NCBI RefSeq assembly: GCF_000956465.1
Contig: NZ_JYJA01000033.1
Span: forward strand, 124,001 to 188,000
DNA length: 64,000 bases
Source of the DNA: Microbacterium trichothecenolyticum
GTDB lineage: Bacteria > Actinomycetota > Actinomycetes > Actinomycetales > Microbacteriaceae
Reading direction: 5' to 3'
This document shows, in pieces, positions 18,236-27,017 of this stretch (position 1 is its first letter; every line of letters starts with the position of its first letter). Made by a program: the position numbers and the translations under genes. The notes beneath the pieces were generated by a model. The model was not told the DNA's origin, made no database searches, and saw only the letters and a list, made by a program, of their open reading frames with translations.

Positions 18236-18253
18236 GAAATCGCCTTTCGTAGA
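18236..18253. promoter_or_regulatory. IclR-like operator candidate in front of GH1
   Basis: GAAATCGCCTTTCGTAGA matches 15 of 18 bases of GAAAGCGACTTTCGTTGA at 4473-4490 beside the IclR-linked operon. It lies about 50 bp before the GH1 start. A shared regulator would link rhamnoside/FAH metabolism with glucoside cleavage; the protein is not identified. Confidence 0.35.
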
Positions 18254-18300
18254 ATGAACAAGTAGTGCATGATGGAGCACGAGTTCAGAGAGGACCACTC

Positions 18301-19545
18301 ATGCCCGCAGCATCCTTCCCCGCCGACTTCCTCTGGGGAGTCGCCACCGCCGGCCACCAGAACGAGGGCGACAACGTCACCAGCGACACGTGGTTCCTCG
18401 AGAACGTGACGCCGACCGTCTTCCAGGCACGCTCGGGCAAGGCGACCAACGGCTGGGAGCTGTGGGAGGGTGACCTCGACATCGTCGCGGGCCTGGGGCT
18501 CAACGCCTATCGCTTCTCGGTCGAATGGGCTCGCGTCGAACCTGTTGAAGGCGAGTTCTCGTCCGAGGCGCTCGATCACTACGAGGCGATCGTGGACGGA
18601 TGCCGCGCCCGCGGTCTCGCCCCGATCGTGACGTTCAACCACTTCACGTCGCCGCACTGGTTCGCAGGTCGCGGGGCGTGGCTGGACCCCGAGGCGCCGG
18701 AGCTCTTCGCCCGCTACTGCGGCGTCGTGATGGACCGCTTCGGCGACCGCATCGAGCTCGGTGTGACCTTCAACGAACCGGATCTGCCCGAGATGCTGAC
18801 GTGGGCCGACCTTCCCTCCTTCGTCGCGGATCTCGAACGCGCGACACTGGCGGCGGCATCCGAAGCCGCCGGTGTGGAGAGATACCGGGCCGGCAACGTC
18901 ATGACCCGTGAGGACTTCCCCGGGATGCGCGCCGGTATGACGGCGGCGCACGTCGCGGCCAAGGCCACCATCAAGCAGCGCCGCGCCGACCTTCCGGTCG
19001 GTCTCTCGCTCGCGATGTGCGACGACGTCGCCGTGCCCGGCGGCGAAGCGGTCCGCGACCGCAAGCGCGCGGAGGTCTACGACTACTGGCTGCGACTGGC
19101 CGCCGACGACGACTTCGTCGGTGTGCAGAACTACGAGCGCCTGGTCTACGGACCCGATGGACTGCTCCCCGCGCCGGAGGGCGCCGTGCTCAACGGCATG
19201 GGCACGACGGTCGACCCCGACTCGCTGCGCGGCGCCGTCGAGTACGCCTACGCCGTGGCCGGCGTCCCGGTCCTCGTCAGCGAGCACGGCGTGAGCACGC
19301 CGGATGACAGCATCCGTGCCGACTTCATCGAGCCGTCGCTCGACGGCCTCGCTCAGGCGATCGCCGACGGCGTCCCCGTGATCGGGTACTGCCACTGGAC
19401 GCTCATGGACAACTTCGAGTGGATCTTCGGCTACGGCCCGAGGCTCGGTCTGCACGAGGTGGATCCCGAGACCTTCGCACGCACCGAGAAGCCGAGCGCG
19501 GATGTCTACCGGCAGCTGGTGGCTCGATATCGCCCGGAGGCGTGA
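18301..19545 (+). CDS. beta-glucosidase GH1
   Basis: A 414-residue family GH1 retaining beta-glycosidase. It opens with FPADFLWGVATAGHQNEG as in the family. The acid/base Glu is E159 in TFNEPD, and the nucleophile region is VLVSEHG with E328 (most relatives have TENG). WTLMDNFEW near the C terminus is the aglycone/-1 subsite signature. The ATG at 18301 follows GAGAGGA; an in-frame ATG at 18265 lacks a ribosome site. No signal peptide, so it hydrolyses imported beta-glucosides in the cytoplasm. It is convergent with the SDR at 19549 (3-bp gap). Confidence 0.92.
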   Translation: MPAASFPADFLWGVATAGHQNEGDNVTSDTWFLENVTPTVFQARSGKATNGWELWEGDLDIVAGLGLNAYRFSVEWARVEPVEGEFSSEALDHYEAIVDGCRARGLAPIVTFNHFTSPHWFAGRGAWLDPEAPELFARYCGVVMDRFGDRIELGVTFNEPDLPEMLTWADLPSFVADLERATLAAASEAAGVERYRAGNVMTREDFPGMRAGMTAAHVAAKATIKQRRADLPVGLSLAMCDDVAVPGGEAVRDRKRAEVYDYWLRLAADDDFVGVQNYERLVYGPDGLLPAPEGAVLNGMGTTVDPDSLRGAVEYAYAVAGVPVLVSEHGVSTPDDSIRADFIEPSLDGLAQAIADGVPVIGYCHWTLMDNFEWIFGYGPRLGLHEVDPETFARTEKPSADVYRQLVARYRPEA

Positions 19546-19548
19546 TCC

Positions 19549-20331
19549 TCAGTCCGAGACGAGGGTGCCGCCGTCGATCACGATGTTCTGGCCGCTCACG
19601 AACGCGCCGGCGGGCGACGCCAGCCAGACGACGGCACCGGCGACCTCCGCCGGCGTCCCGAAGCGACCGAGCGGCGTCTTGGCCAGGCGCGCGGGTGCGG
19701 CGGACGGGTCGTCGGTGATCGGCCGCGCGAAGTCGGTCGCGATGACGCCGGGCGAGATCGCGTTCGCGCGGATGCCGCGCGAACCCCATTGCACGGCCAG
19801 GTTGCGCGCGAGCTGCGCGTTCGCGGCCTTGGTGACGCCGTAGCCCGACAGCAGGCGATTCCCGCGCAGGCCCGAGAGGCTCGACATCACGATGAACGCT
19901 CCCCCGCCGCCGCCGGCCATGACGGGCAACGCGCGGTCGGCCAGCCGTGCGACCGCGCGCACGTGCAGGTCGAACATGCGGTCGAGCATCTCCATGGCGT
20001 CGGCGCCCGGGTCGTCGAGCGCGGCGCCGGCGTTGGCCACGACGGTGTCGATGCGCCCGAATCGCCTCACCGTGGTGTCGACGAGGCCCGCGAGGGCCGC
20101 GGCATCCGTCACATCGCACACGACGCCGATCGCATCGGCGCCCTGGCCGACCAGTCCGGCTGCGGCACGCTCGGGCTTCGACGACGCCAGACCCGCGAGG
20201 ACCACACGCGCACCCGCTGCGGCGAGCGCCTCGGCAGCCGCGCGCCCGATGCCGGTCGCGGCCCCCGTGACCACGGCGACCTGGCCCGCGCACGAGAAGA
20301 GCCGCGCAGGCGCGAGCGGCGAGGACTCCAT
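19549..20331 (-). CDS. SDR-family oxidoreductase
   Basis: A 260-residue SDR: cofactor motif TGAATGIGRA, NAGAALDD, catalytic Ser in MSSLSG, YGVTK, and C-terminal GQNIVIDGGTLVSD. The ATG at 20331 follows GAGGATGAG at a slightly long spacing. It is divergent from a second SDR, with a 107-bp gap that holds a GC palindrome (20345-20363). Substrate unknown: sugar alcohol, keto-sugar or phenolic aldehyde are all possible in this setting. Confidence 0.8.
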   Translation of the reverse strand: MESSPLAPARLFSCAGQVAVVTGAATGIGRAAAEALAAAGARVVLAGLASSKPERAAAGLVGQGADAIGVVCDVTDAAALAGLVDTTVRRFGRIDTVVANAGAALDDPGADAMEMLDRMFDLHVRAVARLADRALPVMAGGGGGAFIVMSSLSGLRGNRLLSGYGVTKAANAQLARNLAVQWGSRGIRANAISPGVIATDFARPITDDPSAAPARLAKTPLGRFGTPAEVAGAVVWLASPAGAFVSGQNIVIDGGTLVSD

Positions 20332-20344
20332 GTGCTCATCCTCG

Positions 20345-20363
20345 CGCGCCGGGCCCCGGCGCG
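20345..20363. promoter_or_regulatory. GC-rich palindrome between divergent SDR genes
   Basis: CGCGCCGGG-C-CCCGGCGCG is a perfect 9+1+9 inverted repeat in the divergent promoter region; a smaller one, GATGC-GCG-GCATC, follows at 20378-20390. Either could be an operator, but GC-rich palindromes arise easily at this base composition. Confidence 0.2.
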
Positions 20364-20438
20364 GGTTCGGGGATTCCGATGCGCGGCATCAGCGGATGCC
20401 GGTTCCCGCACGCCGGGCGGCGGGCTAGCGTCGCGTCC

Positions 20439-21206
20439 ATGACCAGGTATCCGGGCCTCGAGGGACGCACGATCGTCGTGACCGGGGCGGGAGGCGGCCA
20501 GGGCGCGGCGGAGGCGCGGGTGCTGGCGGAGGCGGGAGCGCGCGTCATCGCCACCGATGTGACGGACGCCCCGGCCTCACCCACGGAGGGCGTCGAGTAC
20601 CGGCGGCTCGACGTGGCGGACGAGGGCGACTGGACCGCACTCGCCGCCCACCTGACGGAGATACTCGACGGCGAACCGCTCCGCGGACTCGTGAACAACG
20701 CCGGCATCACGCATCGCGCGCGGCTGGGCACGGTCGAGCGTGCGGACTGGGATCGTGTGCTCGCCGTGAATCTCACCGGGCCGATGCTCGGGATCCAGGC
20801 GCTCGCGCCGCTCATGGGCGCGGGATCGTCGATCGTCAACATCGGCTCGTCGGCCGCGCTCAACGCGCACTACCCCGTGGCGTACACGACGTCGAAGTGG
20901 GGGCTTCGCGGTCTCACGCATGTCGCGGCGACGGAGCTCGGGGCGCGCGGCATCCGTGTCAACGTCGTGCACCCCGGCTTCATCGAAACGCCGATGACCG
21001 CCGGTGCGCCGGAGGCCATGCGGGCCGCTCAGCTGGCCCTGACGCCGCTGGACCGTCTCGGGCAGGCGGACGAGGTCGCCGAGGCGGTGGCCTTCCTGCT
21101 GTCGGACGCGGCGTCCTACCTCACCGGCGCCGAGATCCCGGTCGACGGTGGTGCGACGTCGTCGGCGGGCGCCAAGTTCATGGCCGACCGCATCGCGGGG
21201 TCCTGA
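20439..21206 (+). CDS. SDR-family oxidoreductase
   Basis: A 255-residue SDR with TGAGGGQGAA at the cofactor site, NNAGITH, catalytic Ser in IGSSAAL, YTTSK, and HPGFIETPMTAG and GAEIPVDGGATSSAGAK near the end. It resembles 3-alpha/20-beta-hydroxysteroid-dehydrogenase-like and cyclopentanol-dehydrogenase-like SDRs, but the substrate cannot be read from sequence. The ATG at 20439 places the Rossmann fold near the N terminus, as is normal for classical SDRs. Confidence 0.8.
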   Translation: MTRYPGLEGRTIVVTGAGGGQGAAEARVLAEAGARVIATDVTDAPASPTEGVEYRRLDVADEGDWTALAAHLTEILDGEPLRGLVNNAGITHRARLGTVERADWDRVLAVNLTGPMLGIQALAPLMGAGSSIVNIGSSAALNAHYPVAYTTSKWGLRGLTHVAATELGARGIRVNVVHPGFIETPMTAGAPEAMRAAQLALTPLDRLGQADEVAEAVAFLLSDAASYLTGAEIPVDGGATSSAGAKFMADRIAGS

Positions 21207-21214
21207 CCCCACCC

Positions 21215-21296
21215 GCAGAACTCCACGGATTCGAGGCTGCGGCAGCCGAGGGAGCGGTTCCTCACCCGCTGACCGACCAGATCAGTGGAGTTCTGC
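21215..21296. repeat. long-loop inverted repeat GCAGAACTCCAC / GTGGAGTTCTGC
   Basis: Two perfect 12-bp arms (21215-21226 and 21285-21296) enclose 58 bp between the converging genes ending at 21206 and 21313. It may act as a bidirectional terminator or be a small dispersed intergenic element. No terminal duplication or gene is associated with it. Confidence 0.45.
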
Positions 21297-21312
21297 AGGG
21301 CGAGCGCCCGCG

Positions 21313-21768
21313 TCACGACTCGAGGGGCGTGCGGCCCTTCGCGCGCGCGGCGCGCTCGGCGCCCGCGAGGACCTCCGAGTTGAAGAACTCCTGCTGCAGG
21401 ATCACCGCGCCGTCCTGCACGCGGATCAGGTGCACGAACGACTGCGGGTAGGGCTCACCGAGGAACCGCGCCTCATCGACCATCCGACTCGTCACGAAGA
21501 ACAGCCCAGGGTCGACGCAGTCGTGGATCACGAGGTCCGTGTGGACGACGTTCTCGAACATGCCGGCGTTCGCGTGCGTGTTGGCGACGATGTCGTCGCG
21601 GCCCTCCCACCGTGTCTTGGGCAGCTCGGACGGCGCGAACGGCAGCTCCTTCACCCCGTTCGGGTGCCACAGTGCGATCCGCTCGGCCGGATTGCCGAGA
21701 TTCGAGGTGAAGAACGCCTCGACCACCGCGCGATTCCCTGCGCGAAGTGCAGCATCTCCCCCGGTCAC
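21313..21768 (-). CDS. NTF2-like (SnoaL/PhzA-B-type) protein
   Basis: A 151-residue cone-shaped NTF2-like protein: helix RAVVEAFFTSNLGNPAERIALWH, a conserved GRDDIVANTHANAG stretch and a terminal sheet QSFVHLIRVQDGAVILQQEFFN. It resembles PhzA/B and SnoaL-type isomerase/cyclase or binding proteins. It starts with GTG at 21768, sharing GTGA with the stop of the GMC oxidoreductase, so the two are translationally coupled. A second NTF2-like protein (40912-41694) lies inside the C-glycoside operon, hinting at a recurring partner of oxidised-glycoside chemistry. Function unknown. Confidence 0.75.
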   Translation of the reverse strand: MTGGDAALRAGNRAVVEAFFTSNLGNPAERIALWHPNGVKELPFAPSELPKTRWEGRDDIVANTHANAGMFENVVHTDLVIHDCVDPGLFFVTSRMVDEARFLGEPYPQSFVHLIRVQDGAVILQQEFFNSEVLAGAERAARAKGRTPLES

Positions 21769-23360
21769 CGGGCGACCTCCTCGACACGCTCCGCGGCCAG
21801 CTGCTCGACGAGCTTGCGGGCGCCGCGGACGGCGATCGCGACGCTCATGAGCGTCGGGTTCATGGTGTTGGCCGTCGGGATCAGGGCGTTCCCGCCGACG
21901 ACGAGGTTGTCGTAGCCCCAGACCCGCGAGTACGGATCCGCGACCGACGTGCCGTCGTCGGACTGTCCCATCCGCAGGGTGCCCATGTAGTGCAGGCTCG
22001 AGCCGTTGGGCAGCAGCCGCGGCTCGGCGACGAAGGCGCCGAGGGCGGCGCCGGCGCGGCGCACGCGCTCGGTGGCCTCGTCGAGCTCGGGCTGCTCGGC
22101 ATCCGTCAGCGCGTACTCGATCGTCATGTTGGGGAAGCCGCGGTAGTCGAGCTCGCTGTCGTCGAAGGTGACTCCGTCCTCGACGCGCGGGTGCTTGCGC
22201 ACGCCGTAGCCCATGTTCACGTAGCCCCAGCGGTTGCCCGCGGCGGGGTGCGACGGGTCGAGCTGGAACGGCGGGTTCTCGGCGTACATGACCTGGAGCG
22301 AGAAGGGGTGCCCCGGCTCGGAGAACGGGATCCGGTTGACGGCCGCGACCGGATCGGCCGCATTCTGCGCGCGCCGGGCGAGCTCAGCCTCGAACTCGTC
22401 GTCCGTGATGCGCGCGCTCATGCGCTCCTCGTCGAGGGCCACCGTCGTGATGACGACGTGGTGCTCGGTGAGGTAGCGCCCGAGGGCGCGGGGGCGGATG
22501 CCGCTGGCCCAGAGCAGCTGCGGAGAGCGGAACGCGTCGGCGGCCACGACGACCGCGTCGGCGGCGAAGAACGAGACCTCTTTCGTGCGGAGATCCTCGA
22601 TCGTGACTCCGGTGGCCACGCCGTCCTCGGTCTCGACCCGCCGCACCAGCGTGAGGTCGCGCAGTTCGAACCGCGCCGCCTCGGGGGTGCCTTCCTCGAT
22701 GAGGGGCCCCAGGACGGTGTTCGCGCCCGCCCACATCATCGAGCCGTCGGGCTGCGGGTCTCCGGCGACCGGCAGGGTGCCCACGCCGTAGCCGGCGGGC
22801 AGCTCGGCGCCGAACTCGTCGCTCAGCAGCGACCGGATCGCGGTGCCGATGGCCGAATCCGCGAACGCCGCCTGCTGCGCGTGCAGCAGCCCCTCGGCCG
22901 TCGAGATCAGGTCCTCCCACTCGGCGTCGTCGATGAAGTCGACCTTCTCGCTGAAGGCCGGGCGCGGGATCGCGCAGGTCCAGTGCGCGCCCTGGCCGCC
23001 GACGTTCGTCGCCGCGGCCGCCGCGGGGAACGTGGCGGCGTGCGCGGATCCCGGGCCCCCGAAGTCGAGCAGGTGGGTCCCCTGGCGGGCGGTGAACATG
23101 CCCTCGACGACGACGCCGGCGGGAATGCCGAGGCTCTCGCGGAACGCGCCCGACTGCGGCCCCTGCGACATCTCGCGGGCACGGGCCTTCTCGTCGGGGT
23201 CGGCGATGTTGCGGACACTCTGACCGGGAACGGCGGTGAGCTGAGGTCCCGCCTCGAACATCACGACGCGGGCGTCGGGGCTCGCCTCGAGGATGACGCG
23301 GGCGTACGCGGAGCCGATCGGGCCGGAGCCGACGATGGCGACGGTGGTGGTGGAAGACAT
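21765..23360 (-). CDS. GMC-family FAD oxidoreductase (glycoside 3-oxidase-like)
   Basis: A 531-residue FAD enzyme of the GMC/pyranose-2-oxidase class. It has the dinucleotide motif GSGPIGSAY at residues 11-19, TNVGGQGAHWT near 120, and the C-terminal catalytic pair H457 (SSLHYMGTLRMG) and N501 (NTMNPTLMSVAIAVRGARKL). The same His/Asn arrangement occurs in the GMC protein at 44313-45860 and in CarA-type C-glycoside 3-oxidases, which oxidise C3 of the glucosyl group before C-C cleavage. The ATG at 23360 lies 17 bp after the MFS gene and follows AGAGG. It is likely cytoplasmic. Substrate (which glycoside) is not known. Confidence 0.85.
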   Translation of the reverse strand: MSSTTTVAIVGSGPIGSAYARVILEASPDARVVMFEAGPQLTAVPGQSVRNIADPDEKARAREMSQGPQSGAFRESLGIPAGVVVEGMFTARQGTHLLDFGGPGSAHAATFPAAAAATNVGGQGAHWTCAIPRPAFSEKVDFIDDAEWEDLISTAEGLLHAQQAAFADSAIGTAIRSLLSDEFGAELPAGYGVGTLPVAGDPQPDGSMMWAGANTVLGPLIEEGTPEAARFELRDLTLVRRVETEDGVATGVTIEDLRTKEVSFFAADAVVVAADAFRSPQLLWASGIRPRALGRYLTEHHVVITTVALDEERMSARITDDEFEAELARRAQNAADPVAAVNRIPFSEPGHPFSLQVMYAENPPFQLDPSHPAAGNRWGYVNMGYGVRKHPRVEDGVTFDDSELDYRGFPNMTIEYALTDAEQPELDEATERVRRAGAALGAFVAEPRLLPNGSSLHYMGTLRMGQSDDGTSVADPYSRVWGYDNLVVGGNALIPTANTMNPTLMSVAIAVRGARKLVEQLAAERVEEVAR

Positions 23361-23377
23361 GGGAGTACCTCTTCTGG

Positions 23378-24871
23378 TCACGCGGTGAGGGGTTCGGAGC
23401 TGGGTGCCGGTGCGGGCTCGGATTCGTCCGAGAGGCGACCGGCCGGAAGGAGCACGGCGGCCACGACGCCGGCGGCGTAGGCGACGGCGAGTGCCGCGAA
23501 CACGGGAGCGAAGATGCCGCTGTAGATCCCGGCGACCTGGCTCTGCACGGCGGCGGACGCCTCGTGCACGAACTGCGGTGTCAGCGTCGCGGCATCGAGC
23601 GAGGACGGGAGCAGTGCCGCGACGCCGAAGCCGATGACCCCGCCGATGATCGCGGTCGCGACGGTCGAGCCGACCTGTCGCACGAGGTTCACCGTCGCCG
23701 TCATGCTGCCGGTGTCGCGACGCGGCGCCGCGCTCTGCACGACCGCGATGACGAGACTCATGAAGGCGCCGGTGCCGACCCCGACGACGGCCATGACGAT
23801 CATCGGCACCCACAGCGGCAGGCCTACCGGGAGGACCGACATGGCGAACAGCCCGGCGGCGCTCAGCGCCGTGCCCGCGATGCAGTAGACGCGGTAGTGG
23901 CCGGTGCGGCTGACGAGCCACCCGGTCGCGAGATTGCTGACCAGCATCCCGAACACCGTCGCGATGGGCACGAGACCCGACACCGTCGCGCTCGTGCGGT
24001 AGGCCATCTGAATGTACGTGGGCAGATACGCCGTGATCGAGAACAGGCCGATGCCGATGATGGCCGACAGCACCGTGCCGACCGCGATGGTCCGGTCGAC
24101 GAAGAGCCGCAGGGGAACCAGCGGTTCGGGCGCCCGCAGCTCGATGAGCAAGAACGCGGCGAACGCCATTCCCGCAACGACGAAGGAGACGACGGATGCT
24201 GCAGCCAGCGCGGGATCACCGATCCACGTCACCGCGAGTACGAGCGCGACCATCGCGATCGCGAACGAGACGGACCCGCCGACATCGAACCGGCGCCGGC
24301 CGAAGCCCGGCAGGTGCGGCACGGCGACGAGGGCGAGCAGGAGCGCGGCGACGCCGAACGGGATGTTGATCCAGAACACCCACTGCCAGCCCCAGTAGTC
24401 CGTGATGAGGCCGCCGAGCACGGGGCCGATGAGGATCGCGACGGGGAAGGCGGCGCCGATGATGGCGAGATACCGCGGCCGCTCGCGCGGGGTGGTCACG
24501 CGGGCGACGATCGTCTGGGACATCAGGTGCAGGCCCGCCGAGCTCATGCCCTGCACGACGCGCGCGCCGATGAGCTGCGGCATGTCCTGCGCGAAGCCGC
24601 AGGCGAGCGACGCGACGAGGAACAGCACCAGGGACACCAGGAACACGGCGCGCGGTCCCACCGCGTCCCCGAGCTTTCCGAGGACCGGCAGCAGCACGGT
24701 GCTCGCCAGCGTGTAGCCGACGACGACCCACCCCATCTGAGCGAGGGCTCCGAGTTCTCCGGCGACGGTCGCGAGGGAGGTCGACACGATCGTGTGGTCG
24801 AGGGCTCCGAGGATCGCGACGGTCAGGAGGGAGACGATCAGGAGGCGGAGCCTCCACGGTGACATGCTCAT
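23378..24871 (-). CDS. MFS transporter, DHA2 (14-TM) type
   Basis: A proton-linked major-facilitator protein of about 497 residues with roughly 14 membrane helices. It carries motif A as GKLGDAVGPR after TM2, the DHA2-type ALDHTIVSTSLATVAGEL in TM1 and GPVLGGLITDYWGWQW in TM5. The start is uncertain: ATGs at 24871 and 24865 fit the usual short N terminus, while one at 24985 overlaps the operator-like palindrome at 24987. It is first in the unit with the GMC oxidase and NTF2-like protein. It may import phenolic glycosides or export toxic aglycones. Confidence 0.85.
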   Translation of the reverse strand: MSMSPWRLRLLIVSLLTVAILGALDHTIVSTSLATVAGELGALAQMGWVVVGYTLASTVLLPVLGKLGDAVGPRAVFLVSLVLFLVASLACGFAQDMPQLIGARVVQGMSSAGLHLMSQTIVARVTTPRERPRYLAIIGAAFPVAILIGPVLGGLITDYWGWQWVFWINIPFGVAALLLALVAVPHLPGFGRRRFDVGGSVSFAIAMVALVLAVTWIGDPALAAASVVSFVVAGMAFAAFLLIELRAPEPLVPLRLFVDRTIAVGTVLSAIIGIGLFSITAYLPTYIQMAYRTSATVSGLVPIATVFGMLVSNLATGWLVSRTGHYRVYCIAGTALSAAGLFAMSVLPVGLPLWVPMIVMAVVGVGTGAFMSLVIAVVQSAAPRRDTGSMTATVNLVRQVGSTVATAIIGGVIGFGVAALLPSSLDAATLTPQFVHEASAAVQSQVAGIYSGIFAPVFAALAVAYAAGVVAAVLLPAGRLSDESEPAPAPSSEPLTA

Positions 24872-24986
24872 ACGCGTTCTGGCCCGTACGACCGGGCGAT
24901 CGACGCGACGGGGTGTGCCCCTGGGCGGCCTCGCCGCAGGGAACGGGCCTCCGTGGGCCCCGACGTCACTGTCGATTGTAGCCATT

Positions 24987-25009
24987 CTTTAGTCGAAAAG
25001 CAACTAAAG
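24987..25009. promoter_or_regulatory. operator CTTTAGT-N9-ACTAAAG
   Basis: A perfect 7+9+7 inverted repeat that is AT-rich in a GC-rich setting, just upstream of the MFS-GMC-NTF2 unit and immediately after the FAH gene stop (25012). It resembles ROK- and LacI-type operators (TTAGT half sites), so the ROK regulator at 33280 is a candidate binder. It indicates that the MFS unit has its own promoter. Confidence 0.5.
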
Positions 25010-25011
25010 AC

Positions 25012-25980
25012 TCAGGAGCGCTGCCTCGCGCGGGAGCGCGGACGCGCGGAAGGCGGACTGGGTGCGGCGACCTCCGCACCCACGGTCCCGACGAGCTCGC
25101 CGATGCCCTCGACCGTCATGCACACTTCGTCGCCCTCGCGCAGAGCGGGGATCGTCGAGCCCCTGCCCCACAGCTCGCCGAGGCATCCGCCGTTTCCGAC
25201 CGTGCCGCTGCCGAGCACGTCCCCCGCCACGACCCGGGAGTTGCGCGAGGCGTACGCGACCAGTTCGGGGAACGGCCAGCCCATGTTCGACACGAGGTCC
25301 TCTCCGACGAGGTCGCCGTTGATGCGCACCTCCGCCCGGATCGCGAGGAAGCCGTCGGCGTCGACGTACTGCTCCAGCTCGTCGGCCGTCACGATCCACG
25401 GACCGAGACTGGTGCCGAAATCCTTGCCCTTCGCGGGTCCGAGGCGCACCTTCATCTCCCGAGACTGGAGGTCGCGCGCCGACCAGTCGTTCATGATCGT
25501 GTAGCCGAAGATGCGGGAGGCGGCCTGCGCCGCCGTCAGGTTCGCCTCGCCGACACCGGGTGCGTTGCCGACGACGACCGCGACCTCCAGCTCGAAGTCG
25601 AGGCGCTCGGTCACCGGCGGGGCGACGGGCTCGTCCGGCCCGAGGATCGTGTGCGGGTTCGTGAAGTAGAACGTTGGCGCCTGGTACCACTCGGGCACGA
25701 CCTCGCTCTTGCCGTCGACCGACGCGCTCACGCCCTCGACGTGCTCCTCGAAGGCGACGAAGTCACGCACGGACGCCGGCACCACCGGCGCCAGCAGGCG
25801 CACCGCGGCGAGCGCCGTTCCGGACTCGCCCCCCACCCGGCCGAACGCGGCGTGCGCAGCATCCAATCCCCCGGTGAGGATGTCGGCGACGGTCTGGCCG
25901 TCCGGGAACGGGACGACGCGATCGCCCACGACGAAGCCCTCGCCGACGACCGTGCCGTCGCTCCAGCGCGCGAGCCTCAT
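25012..25980 (-). CDS. FAH-family hydrolase
   Basis: A 322-residue FAH-superfamily enzyme: DFVAFEEHVEG, TNPHTILGPDEPV, metal-binding LDFELEVAVVVGN, MNDWSARDLQSREM, KGKDFGTSLGPWIV and GDVLGSGTVGNGG. The C-terminal tail is basic and Ser/Pro-rich. Its larger size and GTSLGPW segment set it nearer to fumarylacetoacetase-like proteins than the FAH genes at 1089 and 1937. It is the last gene of the ring-cleavage unit, overlapping the amidohydrolase gene by ATGA, so it most likely hydrolyses a keto-enol product of extradiol cleavage. Confidence 0.85.
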   Translation of the reverse strand: MRLARWSDGTVVGEGFVVGDRVVPFPDGQTVADILTGGLDAAHAAFGRVGGESGTALAAVRLLAPVVPASVRDFVAFEEHVEGVSASVDGKSEVVPEWYQAPTFYFTNPHTILGPDEPVAPPVTERLDFELEVAVVVGNAPGVGEANLTAAQAASRIFGYTIMNDWSARDLQSREMKVRLGPAKGKDFGTSLGPWIVTADELEQYVDADGFLAIRAEVRINGDLVGEDLVSNMGWPFPELVAYASRNSRVVAGDVLGSGTVGNGGCLGELWGRGSTIPALREGDEVCMTVEGIGELVGTVGAEVAAPSPPSARPRSRARQRS

Positions 25981-27017
25981 GCCGAGACCTTCGTGCGCAG
26001 CAGCTCGTCGGCATTGCCTGCGAGGATGCGGTCGGTGATCTCGGCCGGAAGGTCCGCCGAGCGCACGAAGGCGACCGGGTCGTCGAGCCCCATGTCGAAG
26101 GGGAAGTCGCTGCCGAGCACGACGCGCGAGCCACCGGCGACCTCGACGAGGTGCCGCACCGCGATGGGGTCGTGCACGACCGTGTCGAACCACAGTTTCT
26201 TCAGGTAGCTGGACGGCTCGTGCGCGCAGCGCCGCGCCTCGGGCCGCACCCGCCACGCCCGGTCGGATCGTCCGATCGCGAACGGCAGGTAGCCGCCGCC
26301 GTGGGCGACGACGATCTTGAGCCCCGGATGCCGGTCGAGCACTCCGGCGAAGATGAGGTGCGACAGGGCGACGGCGTTCTCCGTCGGCTGCCCCACCGTG
26401 TTCGAGAGGTAGAAGCGGTCGAGGCGCTCGTCGAGACTGCAGCCGAACGGATGCAGGAAGACCACGCAGCCGAGCTCGGCGGCACGGGCCCAGAACGGCT
26501 CGAGCCGCTCGTCCGAGAGCTCGACGTCACCGGCGAACGACGAGATCTCGACGCCCGCGAGACCGCGCCCGAGCACCGCATCGTCGAGGTACTCGACGAT
26601 GTGAGCCGGGTGCTGCAAGGGCACGACGCCGAGGCCGACGAGGCGGTCGGGCGCCTGGGCGACGTGCTCGGCGATGAGCCGGTTCGTCTCCCCCGCGATC
26701 CAGCCCGAAAGCCCTTCGTTCGCCCACGGGTAGAAGTGGTTCGGCGAGACGCTGACCCACTGCCGATCGACGCCCTGCTCGTCCATCGCCGCGAGTCGGG
26801 CGTTCACGTCGGTGAGCTTCGGGATCCGGGCGCCGATCATGGCGCCCGACGCCTGCAGGCTCTCGACGCCGTTGCGCCGGCGTTCGAGATCGGCGGCCGC
26901 GGCCACCTCGGCGGGCGCGCGGCGCTCGACCTCGGCGTGGAGGGCCGGCAGCAGCAGGTGCGCGTGGACGTCTACGACCGGCATCCGGTCGCCGCTGACC
27001 GAAATGACCTCGGTCAT
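25977..27017 (-). CDS. amidohydrolase-2 (ACMSD/gamma-resorcylate decarboxylase-like)
   Basis: A 346-residue TIM-barrel amidohydrolase of the ACMSD family. The N-terminal metal pair is VDVHAH (H18, H20), and further ligands sit in VVFLHPFG, VVAHGGGYLPF and VLGSDFPFDMG (Asp). Members are metal-dependent non-oxidative decarboxylases (ACMSD, gamma-resorcylate decarboxylase) or hydrolases. It overlaps the FAD monooxygenase and FAH genes by ATGA on both sides. A tempting role is decarboxylation of a phloroglucinol-type carboxylate from flavonol cleavage, or of a ring-fission product. A lactonase role is the alternative. Confidence 0.82.
   Translation of the reverse strand: MTEVISVSGDRMPVVDVHAHLLLPALHAEVERRAPAEVAAAADLERRRNGVESLQASGAMIGARIPKLTDVNARLAAMDEQGVDRQWVSVSPNHFYPWANEGLSGWIAGETNRLIAEHVAQAPDRLVGLGVVPLQHPAHIVEYLDDAVLGRGLAGVEISSFAGDVELSDERLEPFWARAAELGCVVFLHPFGCSLDERLDRFYLSNTVGQPTENAVALSHLIFAGVLDRHPGLKIVVAHGGGYLPFAIGRSDRAWRVRPEARRCAHEPSSYLKKLWFDTVVHDPIAVRHLVEVAGGSRVVLGSDFPFDMGLDDPVAFVRSADLPAEITDRILAGNADELLRTKVSA

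Noticed and set aside
24872-24985. MFS start at 24985
   Set aside because: It would add 38 unusual residues and place the start against the palindrome at 24987; starts at 24871/24865 fit the family better, though not with certainty.
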